A DNA stretch of 64,000 nucleotides, taken from JAGQRJ01 sp041402045 (lineage in GTDB: Bacteria > Planctomycetota > J058). Both the position numbers and the translations under genes were made by a program. Where the stretch lies: the NCBI GenBank assembly GCA_041402045.1, contig JAWKSZ010000021.1:1-64000 (forward strand), read 5' to 3'. Position 1 is the stretch's first letter. Each line of letters begins with the position of its first letter. The notes below the pieces were generated by a model. It searched no databases. It had not been told where the DNA came from and worked only from the letters and a program-made list of their open reading frames with translations. Below are positions 17,953 through 28,231 of this stretch, piece by piece.

Positions 17953-18629
17953 GCGCACTGCTCCCCGTCGAACGCGTAGCCCACCCCGCGCACCGTGCGG
18001 ATCGGGCTCAGCCCGAGCTCGGTCAGCTTCTTGCGCAGGTAGCTCACGTAGACGTCGACCACGTTGGTCCCGGTGTCGAAGGAGTAGCCCCACACGCGGT
18101 CGGCGAGCACGGGGCGCGCGAGGGGCTTGTTCGGGTTGAGCATGAACATGGCCAGGAGCTGGTATTCGCGCTCGGTGAGCACGGCGTGCTGGCCTTCGTA
18201 GGTGGCCCGGCGCTCGACGCGGTCGAGGGTCAATCCGCCCACCTTGAGCAGGCGCTCGACGAGCTCGGGCTGGGAGCGGCGGAAGAAGGCGCGGATCCGC
18301 GCCTGGAGCTCGACGATGCTGAAGGGCTTGACCAGGTAGTCGTCGGCGCCGAGGTCCAGGCCCTCGACCCGGTCCTCGATCTCGCCGCGGGCGGTGAGCA
18401 CGAACACCGGGGTCGAGCAGTCCGCCTCGCGCAGGCGGCGCAGGACCTCGAACCCGCCGAGGTCGGGCAGCATGAGGTCGAGCAGGATCAGGTCGAAGGG
18501 GTGATTCAGCGCGAGGTCCAGCGCACGTCGGCCGCGAGAGACCGCCTGGGCCTGGTGGCCCTCGGCGTTCAACCCTTGCTCCAGGTGCGAGGCCAGCTTG
18601 GGGTCGTCTTCGACGACGAGCACGTGCAT
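17949..18629 (-). CDS. OmpR-family response regulator
   Basis: 226 residues. The receiver has the acidic pair (EDD, residues 7-9), phospho-acceptor Asp51 in LLDLMLPD, and Lys in DYLVKPF near residue 101. The winged-helix DNA-binding domain has LTEREYQLLAMFMLNPNKPL, RVWGYSFDTGTNVVDVYVSY and the RTVRGVGYAFD ending. It is the first gene of a leftward operon with the kinase, methyltransferase and MATE exporter, and probably controls them. Confidence 0.94.
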   Translation of the reverse strand: MHVLVVEDDPKLASHLEQGLNAEGHQAQAVSRGRRALDLALNHPFDLILLDLMLPDLGGFEVLRRLREADCSTPVFVLTARGEIEDRVEGLDLGADDYLVKPFSIVELQARIRAFFRRSQPELVERLLKVGGLTLDRVERRATYEGQHAVLTEREYQLLAMFMLNPNKPLARPVLADRVWGYSFDTGTNVVDVYVSYLRKKLTELGLSPIRTVRGVGYAFDGEQCA

Positions 18630-18679
18630 GCGGCCCTCCCCTTGGTCCCAATGCTACGCAGCCGACCGGGCGCCGGGGA

Positions 18680-18693
18680 TTAGAGGATTCTAA
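18680..18693. promoter_or_regulatory. Inverted repeat TTAGA-N4-TCTAA, candidate operator
   Basis: The near-palindrome lies 51 bases upstream of the response-regulator start, in the only A+T-richer patch of the divergent gap to the kinase-like gene at 18799. Its position fits a binding site for the adjacent OmpR-type regulator or part of its promoter. No second copy was seen. Confidence 0.35.
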
Positions 18694-18798
18694 CTCCTTT
18701 GCGGGCCTGGCCGGCCCCGGCGTCCTGTGGCAGACTCCCCCACCCTGGGGCTCGGCGCTGGAGCCTGACGGGCGATCCTTCGACCTCCGGGAGTGAAT

Positions 18799-19665
18799 GT
18801 GGGTCAGCGGTTCTCGGCGTGCGAGTCAGGGGTGAGCCCGGGGGCGCTGGCGACCCTGACCGGGGCCACCACCGCCGCGGGCTGGGACGCCCTCGAGCCC
18901 CTGGCGCGCGGGCGGCGCACGGCGGTGAGCCTGGTCCAGGTCGACGGGCGCCCCTGCGTGATCAAGCGCTACACCGACCGCCGCGCGTTCCTGCTGCGCA
19001 CCTTCCTGCGCAAGAGCCGCGCGGCCCGCGAGACCCGCGCGCTGCAGAGCGTGGCCGCGGCCTGGCCGGAGAACCCGGTGCGCGCGCTGGCCTGGGGCGA
19101 GCGCCGCGTGCTGGGCTTCGTCCCCGAGTGCTGGATCGTGACCACCGAGTTCCGCGACGCCTTCGACCTGCGTCAGCTCAAGCACCTCGACCCCGAGGCC
19201 CTGGCCGCGACCCAGGCGGCGCTCCTGGCCGCGCTGCCCGCGGCGCTGGCCCAGCTCCACCGCGGGGGGCTGTTCGCGCGCACCCTGCGCGGGAAGAACA
19301 TTCTGTTCCAGCCGGGGAGCGGGCGCGTGGCGCTGATCGACCTGCCCTACGCCCGCGGCGGCGCGCGGGTCGGGCTCAAGGAGCGCGCCTTCGACCTCGC
19401 CTCCTTGTGGACCGAGCTCCGCCGGAGCTACGACGCGCCGGCGTGGCGCGCGTTCCTCGACGCCTACCTCGCCGCCGCGGCCCCGGACCTCGAGGACCCC
19501 GCGGCCGCCCGCGCGGCCCTCGACCCCGAGGCCCTGCAGCAGATCAGCCTGCGCCTGCGACACCGCACGCCGCTGACCTCCTGGATCGGGCGCTGGAAGC
19601 GTTGGTTCCGCCACACACGGCTCGGCGAGGCCCTCACCGGGTTCGACGAGGTCCCCCGGGACTGA
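18799..19665 (+). CDS. WaaP/Kdo-kinase-like protein with altered catalytic loop
   Basis: 288 residues with the small-kinase pattern of LPS core kinases: VIKRYTDRRAFLLRTFLRKS (Lys region), ETRAL helix, ALAQLHRGGLFARTLRGKNI and ALIDLPYARGG. In active relatives the loop reads HxDLxxxNIL and the later strand D(F/L/V). Here the catalytic Asp position is Thr (ARTLRGKNIL), while the metal-binding Asp survives in IDLPYA. The protein may be a pseudokinase or use a different residue. GTG at 18799 has GGGAG six bases upstream; GTG 18793 is also in frame. Membrane-associated sugar phosphorylation is the family's usual role. Confidence 0.6.
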   Translation: MGQRFSACESGVSPGALATLTGATTAAGWDALEPLARGRRTAVSLVQVDGRPCVIKRYTDRRAFLLRTFLRKSRAARETRALQSVAAAWPENPVRALAWGERRVLGFVPECWIVTTEFRDAFDLRQLKHLDPEALAATQAALLAALPAALAQLHRGGLFARTLRGKNILFQPGSGRVALIDLPYARGGARVGLKERAFDLASLWTELRRSYDAPAWRAFLDAYLAAAAPDLEDPAAARAALDPEALQQISLRLRHRTPLTSWIGRWKRWFRHTRLGEALTGFDEVPRD

Positions 19666-19724
19666 GCCCGCCCGAGGCCGTCAACTTCCTTCCCCCTTCC
19701 CCCATCGATTCCCTCCGCAGGCGC

Positions 19725-19730
19725 TACAAT
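19725..19730 (+). promoter_or_regulatory. -10-like hexamer TACAAT upstream of clpC
   Basis: TACAAT lies 69 bases before the clpC start and is followed by a G+C-rich leader. No good -35 match is seen 16-18 bases upstream, so the assignment rests on the -10 alone. Confidence 0.35.
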
Positions 19731-19799
19731 GTTCGGGCGTCCTCGGGGGGCGTCCACGGTTGGACGTGGGCGCGTCCCGTGCAGTCGCGCGGAGGAGAC

Positions 19800-22268
<2,469 letters not shown>

Positions 22269-22296
22269 CGCCTCCCGCGACCCACGGTTTCGTGCA

Positions 22297-22320
22297 GAGG
22301 CCCCGCTCCGGCGGGGCCTC
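22297..22320 (+). terminator. Strong hairpin after clpC
   Basis: A perfect 10-bp stem (22297-22306 with 22311-22320) closes a TCCG tetraloop, 29 bases after the clpC stop. No T-run follows. Confidence 0.7.
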
Positions 22321-22440
22321 GTGCGTTGGTTGGCGTCGCGCTGGCGCCGCGAGCGGCGCAGTGGCCGGCGTAGCCTGCCGCCGGCCCGGCGCTGGGCGAC
22401 CTGAGTTCCCCTGGGGCGCGTGGGCGGCTGAAGAGGCTGT

Positions 22441-22477
22441 GAACCGCCAAGGCCGCCAAGGGCGCCAAGGCTCCGCC
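22441..22477 (+). repeat. Dispersed GCCAAGG repeat, copy 1
   Basis: The sequence gaaccgccaagg is followed by two further GCCAAGG-type heptamers and ends in ctccgcc. The same module recurs at 27380-27619, 39275-39310 and 39391-39639. It fills most of the 311-base gap between clpC and the leftward operon, where no gene is seen. Confidence 0.75.
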
Positions 22478-22579
22478 GAATGCACGCCGCGTCGGCGGGG
22501 GGAGGAATGGTGCGCTCCGCGCTCCACGTCCTCGGCGGCCACGTCGAAGACCGAGCGGGCGGAGTCCTGGAGCCCGGCC

Positions 22580-23014
22580 CTATGCGCCCCGGCGCGCGTG
22601 GGGCCGGAGCAGGATCACGCTCAAGCGGCTGGTGAGCTCGTGCAGGTGCAGCTCGGGGGCCGGCTCCAGCCCGAGGCGCTCAGCGAACCCTCGGAGCGAT
22701 CCCGGGGGGAGGCCGTTGAGGACCACCTGCAGCCGGGTGTTGCGCGCTCGCGCGCCCTTGGCGAGGCGCAGGACCCCAGCGCTGGCGCAGCTCGGCCCGA
22801 CCACGACCGCCGCGAAGCTGCGGACACTGGCCTCGAGCAGGGGGCGCGCGAGCTCGGCGTGCAGGGCCTGCGGGTCGGCCACCGCCACGACCTCGAAGCC
22901 CGCGTGGGTCAACCCGCGGACCAGGGTCGCGCGCCGCGCCGGGTCGGCCTCGCCCAGGAGCAGCCGCGGGGGGAGCAGCCGCCGGCGCTCCGAGTAGCGC
23001 TTGGGGGGGCTCAT
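22580..23014 (-). CDS. Degenerate receiver-domain protein
   Basis: 144 residues with the beta-alpha rhythm of a response-regulator receiver: LLPPRLLLGEADPARRATLV, GLTHAGFEVVAVADPQALHA and FAAVVVGPSCAS. The first acidic position is kept (GEADPARR), but the phospho-acceptor position in AAVVVGP is Gly, so it cannot be phosphorylated in the usual way. There is no output domain. The ATG start overlaps the stop of the metallophosphatase gene (ATGA), making it the last gene of a three-gene operon. It could be a pseudo-receiver acting by protein contact. Confidence 0.55.
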   Translation of the reverse strand: MSPPKRYSERRRLLPPRLLLGEADPARRATLVRGLTHAGFEVVAVADPQALHAELARPLLEASVRSFAAVVVGPSCASAGVLRLAKGARARNTRLQVVLNGLPPGSLRGFAERLGLEPAPELHLHELTSRLSVILLRPHARRGA

Positions 23015-24204
23015 TGGGGCTTCTCCAGCACGAGCTCGTCGAACACGTTGTCGCTGGCGTCGATCGCGCGCAGCCAGAGCTTGCCCGGCTCGGCGGTCAC
23101 CTCCAGGAAGTGGAACACGCTCTCGGCGTAGACCAGGCCCTCGGCGTCCTGGGTGCGATACAGGTTCTTGCCGCCGCCGCCGCTGACCACGTAGGTCGTG
23201 GAGCCGTGAGGGAAGAACCGGGCGTAGAGGTGGTCGTGCCCGCTGAGCACCAGGTCGACGCGGTGCGCCTCGAGCAGGGGCACCAGGGCCTCGCGGATCG
23301 CCTGCGAGCCCTCACGGTAGGCCGAGTAGGGCGGCACGTGGAAGTAGACCACCGTCCAGGCGCGGGTGGTGCGCGCGAGGTCCTCCTCCAGCCAGCGGCC
23401 CTGCTCGCTGTCGGCGGTGAAGGCCTGGGACATGACGTCCAGGGCCACGAAGTGCACGGGGCCCCAGTCGAAGCTGTAGACCCGCTCGTCGGCCCCCGGG
23501 CCGTTGCGTGGGAGGAAGAAGGTCTCGAGGTAGGGCGCGCCGCCCTCGGTCTTCACGTCGTGGTTGCCGAGGGTGGGGTAGATCGGCACGTCCTGGATCA
23601 GGGGCGCGAAGGGCCGGTAGAAGCCCTCGGCGTAGTCCTCGCGCGCGCCCGCCGGGTAGACCACGTCGCCCAGGTGCAGCACGAGGTCCGCGGGGTGGCG
23701 CAGCATGACCCCGACCACGTCGCCCTCGCGGTTCTCGTCGTCGGCGGTGCCGCGCAGGTCGTCCGAGACCTGCTCCGCCGCCTGGATCACGTCGCCGTCG
23801 TCGTCGTCGGTGCCGCCGCTGTCGCCGGTGACCAGGAACACGCAGCGCCCGGTGCTCTCGGCGGGGGCGGTGTGGAAGCTGCCCTCGCCTACTGGCAAGC
23901 CGTCGGGGGTGTGCACGGTGTAGGTGTAGTCCGTGCTCGGGCGCAGGCCGCGGAGCTGGAAGCCGTGGACGGGGGTCGCGTCCAGCTCCTCGACCTCGAC
24001 GGCGGTCCCGTCGGCAGCCTTGGCCTCCACCACCACCGCCGTCGGCTGCGCGGTGATCGCGGCCACGACCGCGCTGGTGGGGGTCACGTCCTGCACGTAG
24101 ACCGCGGTCGTCGTGTCCGAGCTCGCGTTGCAGCCCGCGAACCCGGCGCAGAGGCAGGCCAGGACGCCGAGGCAGGCCTGGGCCAGGGGGTGCCGCGCGC
24201 TCAT
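23011..24204 (-). CDS. Metallophosphoesterase lipoprotein, purple-acid-phosphatase-like
   Basis: 397 residues. A lipoprotein signal ends at FAGC. An N-terminal FN3-like domain (about 30-115: TPTSAVVAAITAQPTAVVVE, LRPSTDYTYTVHTPDG) is followed by a calcineurin-type metallophosphatase with VTGDSGG, HLGDVVY, PTLGNHD, YFHVPPYSAY and SGHDHLY. These supply the metal-binding Asp, Asn and His residues. This two-domain layout is that of purple acid phosphatases. It is expected at the outer face of a membrane. Start and stop overlap both operon neighbours (ATGA), indicating tight coupling. Confidence 0.88.
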   Translation of the reverse strand: MSARHPLAQACLGVLACLCAGFAGCNASSDTTTAVYVQDVTPTSAVVAAITAQPTAVVVEAKAADGTAVEVEELDATPVHGFQLRGLRPSTDYTYTVHTPDGLPVGEGSFHTAPAESTGRCVFLVTGDSGGTDDDDGDVIQAAEQVSDDLRGTADDENREGDVVGVMLRHPADLVLHLGDVVYPAGAREDYAEGFYRPFAPLIQDVPIYPTLGNHDVKTEGGAPYLETFFLPRNGPGADERVYSFDWGPVHFVALDVMSQAFTADSEQGRWLEEDLARTTRAWTVVYFHVPPYSAYREGSQAIREALVPLLEAHRVDLVLSGHDHLYARFFPHGSTTYVVSGGGGKNLYRTQDAEGLVYAESVFHFLEVTAEPGKLWLRAIDASDNVFDELVLEKPQ

Positions 24205-24926
24205 CGCAGGGTGTCCACGTCGAGGGTGGTCGCGCTGACCCAGCGCACCGAGCGGCCGCTGGGGACGTCGCCCACCGCGACCTCCAGGCGCTCGAAGCGC
24301 CCAGCGGGCAGGCCCTGCACGTCGTGGCTCGGCTCCACCAGGCCGCTGGCCGAGTAGCGCAGCTCCGGGCTCGCCGGCGGCGCGTCGCGCACGGCGACGT
24401 CGAACAGCCCCGCGGTGCCCTCCCAGCTCCACTCGAGGTGCGTGGCCTCGGGGTCGACCAGGGCGTGCTCGGCGGGGGCGGTGAACGTCGGGTAGGGCGG
24501 GAAGCCCGCGGTGGCGATCAGGCTCACGCTGCGCCGCGAGCCCAGCGCGTCGAACCACAGCAGGGAGTAGGCGCCGCTCAGCTCCGAGGCGGGGGTCGTC
24601 GCCGGGACCCGCACGGTGATCGCCAGGGCCCCGCTCGCGTCCGCCTCCAGGCGCTCCTCGGTCCCGTCTGGGAAGCGCAGGGCCGCCTCGCTGGCGCCGC
24701 TGTTCACCAGCCGGGCCGCGACCACGGTGGTCTCCGCTCCAGTGACCTGCTCTCGGGTCCGTCGCAGCTCGAGGCTGGCCTCCGAGGCCACCGCCGTCGC
24801 GCTGGTGACGCTCGACAGGCTGCGGGTGCGCCCCGCCACGACCTTGTCGCTCTTGTCCGAACACCCGGCCAGGGCGCCCAGCGCCACCAGCCCACAGCCC
24901 ACGAGGGACCGACTCGAACGATTCAC
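24201..24926 (-). CDS. Lipoprotein of unknown function
   Basis: 241 residues. Lipoprotein signal VNRSSRSLVGCGLVALGALAGC, then a Ser/Thr/Ala-rich region and beta-rich segments with an Ig/FN3-like look (HLEWSWEGTAGLFDVAV). No known family is recognised. GTG at 24926 has an excellent GGAGGA site upstream and gives a proper signal peptide. The stop overlaps the start of the metallophosphatase gene, so the two lipoproteins are probably made together. Confidence 0.65.
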   Translation of the reverse strand: MNRSSRSLVGCGLVALGALAGCSDKSDKVVAGRTRSLSSVTSATAVASEASLELRRTREQVTGAETTVVAARLVNSGASEAALRFPDGTEERLEADASGALAITVRVPATTPASELSGAYSLLWFDALGSRRSVSLIATAGFPPYPTFTAPAEHALVDPEATHLEWSWEGTAGLFDVAVRDAPPASPELRYSASGLVEPSHDVQGLPAGRFERLEVAVGDVPSGRSVRWVSATTLDVDTLR

Positions 24927-25250
24927 GCTTCCTCCTACGCGCCCGCCATCGCGCTCTGGAGGAGCATGACGCCCGGAAACAGGAGGAAGCACTTAGGAAG
25001 CGATTGGGAATCTCTCATGAAGGGCCTTTCCAAGGCCCTCGGGTCGTTGGCTCGGCCGGCTAACGCCGGCCTCACGGCTTGGATACGTGCCCCCTCATGC
25101 TTGCTCCCCCACGAGGAGCCTGCCGAAGTGAATCGGGAGCACGTCTCGGGCGCGCCTGGCCGACGGCCGCCCGCTGCCCCGGGCCTAGCCGCGCCGGGGC
25201 CCGCGACTTGGCATACTCGACGCAGCGCCCGCGGGCGCTGGGGAGGCACC
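24927..25250. other. Divergent intergenic region with two perfect hairpins
   Basis: No gene is seen in these 324 bases. Two back-to-back stems occur: 25021-25028 with 25032-25039 (8 bp) and 25054-25060 with 25065-25071 (7 bp). The region must carry the promoters of the leftward lipoprotein operon and the rightward Clp_N-Fic gene; no clear -35/-10 pair was found. Confidence 0.5.
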
Positions 25251-27293
25251 GTGCTCGACGACGCGACCGACCGCGGCAAGACCGCCATGCGCCTCGCGCG
25301 CCGCCACGCCGACGCCTGCCGCCAGCCGGCGGTGGACACGGCCCACCTGTTCCTGGGCCTGGTCGAAGAGGGCACCGGCGTCGCGGCGACGGCGCTGCAG
25401 CAGGTGGGGGTCACCCTCGAGCGGGCCAAGGCCCGGGTGCCCCAGGGCGACGAGCCCGAGCGCGGCTCGGCGCGCCAGCAGCCGTTGACCCCGGAGCTGC
25501 GCGCCTGCCTCGAGCTCGCCCAGGGTCTGGCCGAGCGCTTGCGCCACCCCACCGTCAGCACCGAGCACCTGCTCCTGGGGTTGCTCCAGGACCCCAGCGG
25601 CGCGGTCCCCGAGCTGCTCCAGGGCCTGGAGACCACCGCCCGCGCGGTCCAGGCCGAGGTCTACGCGGTCCTCGGTGAGGCGCCCCCGGTGGGGACCCAG
25701 GTCCTCGAGCCCGAGCGGGTGAAGGCGCCGGCGGCGGCCCCCGCCAACGACGCCGAGCGCTGGCGGACCCTGGACGCCCTGGTCCAGGAGATCGACGGCC
25801 ACCGCCCGTTCACCTCGGAGGTCGCGGAGCGCGTCCGCGGGCGGATCGAGCCGCGCTTCCTGTTCGCCTCCGCCGCGATCGGCCGGCGCCAGGCCCTGAG
25901 CCTGAACGAGGTCCAGGCCTTCCTCGAGCGCGAGGTCGTCTCCGGCGGCCACCCGCTCCAGCGCTACCTCGACCTGCAGCGCCACCGTCGGATGTACGAG
26001 CGGGTGGAGCAGTTCGCGCGGCGCGGCGCCCCCTTCGAGCTCGAGTTCGTGCGCGCGCTGCACGCCGGGCTGCGCGACGAGGACGCCGCCCCCAGCCCCT
26101 GGAGGCAGAAGCCGTCGCCCCTCACCCGGCGCAAGGGCCACGAGTTCAGCTTCTGCCCGCCCGAGCAGATCGAGGCGCTCATGATCCGGGTCGGGGCCGA
26201 GTTCGAGGAGCTGAGGCGCCGTGAGCACCCGCTGCGAGCGGCGGCCTGGCTCTACCACCACCTGTTCCGGGCCTCCCCCTTCGAGCGCGACAACGGGCGG
26301 GTGCTGCGCCTGCTGGTGAGCGGCGTGCTCCAGAACGCGGGCTACCCCGCGCTGGTGATCGAGCCCGAGCGCCTGGGCGAGCTGCTCGACGCGCTGGTCG
26401 CGGCCGAGGTCGCCGCCGCCGCGCCCCCGAGCGAGCTCAGCGACCCGGAGGCGGTGACCGAGCTCGCCGACCTGCTCGCGAGCTGCCTGCTCACGACCGG
26501 CCAGCGCGTGCTCGCGGTGGCCCGGGGCGAGGACCTGCAGGCCCACGAGCTCCCCGCCGCCGTCGCTCGCGGTCAGGAGGAGAGCCTGGCCCGGCTGCTG
26601 GAGAGCGGCGAGGTGAGCTGGCGCGTCACCGCCGGGCGCCAGGTGCGCCTGCTCTACGACCGCCTGCACGCCCTGGCCCAGGCCGTCCCCTGCGTGGGCC
26701 CGCTCTACGAGATCAGCCTCGACTCCGCCGACGTGGTCCCCAGCCACCGGGTGGCGGGCAGCGGCCTCGCCCGCGCGCTCCCGGTGGGCGACGCCGGCGC
26801 GCTGGGCCTGATCCAGCTCTCGATCCAGCCCAGCCAGGAGACCCCTGGGCTGCGCTTCCCGCCGCCGCGGCGCATGCGGCTGGCGATCGCGGGGTCGCAG
26901 CTCGGGCTGCACCTCGTGGGGCAGTGGGACGAGGACCGCCCCCAGCGGGCCGACGGACCCGCTGAGGCAGCCGCCTGGGCCGACGACCAGCTCAACCTGG
27001 CGCTGACCCGCTCCGTCGACGCGCAGCGCAAGTCCTACGAGCTCGCGATCCTCGACGCGAACCTGGGCCGTGAGGAGCAGCGCAAGATCCGCCAGACCCT
27101 GCGCCTGCGCCGCCAGCAGCCGCTCCCCGCCACGCGGCCCCACGAGCCGCCCCAGGAGCCGGTCAGCGCGACCTCGCCGCTCCTGGACCCGGTGCGCGCC
27201 GCGCCGCCGCCGTCCGAGCGCGCCACCCGCCGGATCCCCTCCTCCGACGGGCTCGAGGGCCTCAGCGCCGCGGAGCCGCCCCTCGACTTCTGA
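25251..27293 (+). CDS. Clp N-domain fused to a degenerate Fic domain
   Basis: 680 residues. Residues 1-140 are two Clp_N repeats (HLFLGLVEEGTGVAATALQQ and TEHLLLGLLQDPSG) closely resembling ClpC in this window, but no AAA+ modules follow. Residues about 180-370 are a Fic domain: LSLNEVQAFLEREVVSGG, LQRYLDLQRHRRMYERVEQF, a flap-like stretch before PPEQIEALM, then YHHLFRASPFERDNGRVLRL. In the canonical HPFx(D/E)GNGR loop the catalytic His is Ser342 and the first Gly is Asp347. The inhibitory (S/T)xxxE(G/N) motif reads SAAIGRR (207-213) with Gly for Glu. A 300-residue C-terminal region is unrecognised, ending in a charged helix (RKSYELAILDANLGREEQRK) and a Pro-rich tail. GTG start with GGGGAGG. 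Probably cytoplasmic; substrate and activity unknown. Confidence 0.8.
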   Translation: MLDDATDRGKTAMRLARRHADACRQPAVDTAHLFLGLVEEGTGVAATALQQVGVTLERAKARVPQGDEPERGSARQQPLTPELRACLELAQGLAERLRHPTVSTEHLLLGLLQDPSGAVPELLQGLETTARAVQAEVYAVLGEAPPVGTQVLEPERVKAPAAAPANDAERWRTLDALVQEIDGHRPFTSEVAERVRGRIEPRFLFASAAIGRRQALSLNEVQAFLEREVVSGGHPLQRYLDLQRHRRMYERVEQFARRGAPFELEFVRALHAGLRDEDAAPSPWRQKPSPLTRRKGHEFSFCPPEQIEALMIRVGAEFEELRRREHPLRAAAWLYHHLFRASPFERDNGRVLRLLVSGVLQNAGYPALVIEPERLGELLDALVAAEVAAAAPPSELSDPEAVTELADLLASCLLTTGQRVLAVARGEDLQAHELPAAVARGQEESLARLLESGEVSWRVTAGRQVRLLYDRLHALAQAVPCVGPLYEISLDSADVVPSHRVAGSGLARALPVGDAGALGLIQLSIQPSQETPGLRFPPPRRMRLAIAGSQLGLHLVGQWDEDRPQRADGPAEAAAWADDQLNLALTRSVDAQRKSYELAILDANLGREEQRKIRQTLRLRRQQPLPATRPHEPPQEPVSATSPLLDPVRAAPPPSERATRRIPSSDGLEGLSAAEPPLDF

Positions 27294-27328
27294 GGGCGCG
27301 TCCGTCCGCGGCAGCTCGAGCGCGCACC

Positions 27329-27619
27329 GCGATCGAAGCGGTCGTGCAGCGGGGGCGCGCTCGCCGCGCTCTGGACGAGGCGGAGCACCTTGGCGGCCTT
27401 GGCGGTTCCTGCCTTCGACTTGGCGGTTCCTGCGGGCGCGCTCGCAGCGCTCTGGACGGGGCGGACGCCAAGGTCGCCATGGCTCCGCTGCACCCACTCG
27501 GACCGCGCCCCGTTCGATCGAAGCGGTCGCGCCACGCTCTGGACGGGGCGGAGCACCTTGGCGCCCTTGGCGGCCTTGGCGGTTCCTGCCTTTCGTCTTG
27601 GCGGTTCCTGCCTTTCGTC
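27329..27619. repeat. Cluster of dispersed GCCAAGG repeats, copies 2-3
   Basis: Two direct copies (about 27329-27433 and 27509-27619) share gatcgaagcggtcg, a cgctctggacg(a/g)ggcgg core, then agcaccttggcg and tandem CCTTGGCGG units ending in ggttcctgcctt. A third, inverted half-copy (about 27450-27489) lies between them. They occupy the 401-base gap between the Clp_N-Fic gene and exbD; no gene is seen there. Confidence 0.75.
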
Positions 27620-27642
27620 GCTGCGGGAGCAACCAACGCAAC

Positions 27643-27664
27643 GGGGCCGGCGTGAGCCGGCCCC
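27643..27664. terminator. Bidirectional hairpin between Clp_N-Fic and exbD genes
   Basis: A perfect 9-bp stem (27643-27651 with 27656-27664) with GTGA loop lies 31 bases beyond the leftward exbD stop and downstream of the rightward Fic gene, so it can serve both convergent units. Confidence 0.65.
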
Positions 27665-27694
27665 TCGTCGCGTCGCAGCAGCGCCGGGGTGTCC

Positions 27695-28222
27695 CTAGTA
27701 GGGCTTCTCCGGGGCGGCGAAGGTCACGTCCTTGATCCCCGCGCGCACGACCTCGTTCAGCACGAGCACGACGTAGGCGGTGGGGACCTGCTTGCGGGAG
27801 TCGATGATCACCGGGAGGCCGTTCTCGCTCTTGCCCTTGTAGGTGTCGCGGAACGAGATCAGCTTCGACTGCAGGCGCTCCCAGATCGGGTGCTCCTCGG
27901 GGTTCGCCAGGGACTCCAGCTCGCCGGGGTTGTTGAACTGCTCGTCGCCCACCTTGAGCACCACGAACCCGCCCTCGTCCGCGTTGACCTTGCGGTTCGA
28001 CTTGTCGCGGTAGAGGCACTTGATCCGGACCTCGTTCAGGTCCAGGCTCGGCGTGCCCGAGCCCATGCCCCGGTTCTTGGGCAGGTAGGCCTTGATCACG
28101 CCCTCGGTGGTCTGGAACTTCTGGAGCATGAAGAAGATCAGGAGGTTGAACACCACGTCGATCATGGGCGTGAGCTCCATCTCGACGTCGTCCATGTCCT
28201 GCTTACGCCGCGCGCGCGCCAT
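27695..28222 (-). CDS. exbD: ExbD/TolR family protein (second copy)
   Basis: 175 residues. A short cytoplasmic N-terminus precedes one membrane helix with the functional Asp (MELTPMIDVVFNLLIFFM). The periplasmic domain ends with VIIDSRKQVPTAYVVLVLNE, typical of ExbD/TolR. With ExbB it would use proton motive force to energise an outer-membrane process. It is longer than E. coli ExbD because of an insertion around residues 75-125. It follows the first exbD by 9 bases. Confidence 0.88.
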   Translation of the reverse strand: MARARRKQDMDDVEMELTPMIDVVFNLLIFFMLQKFQTTEGVIKAYLPKNRGMGSGTPSLDLNEVRIKCLYRDKSNRKVNADEGGFVVLKVGDEQFNNPGELESLANPEEHPIWERLQSKLISFRDTYKGKSENGLPVIIDSRKQVPTAYVVLVLNEVVRAGIKDVTFAAPEKPY

Positions 28223-28231
28223 GGGACCCTC

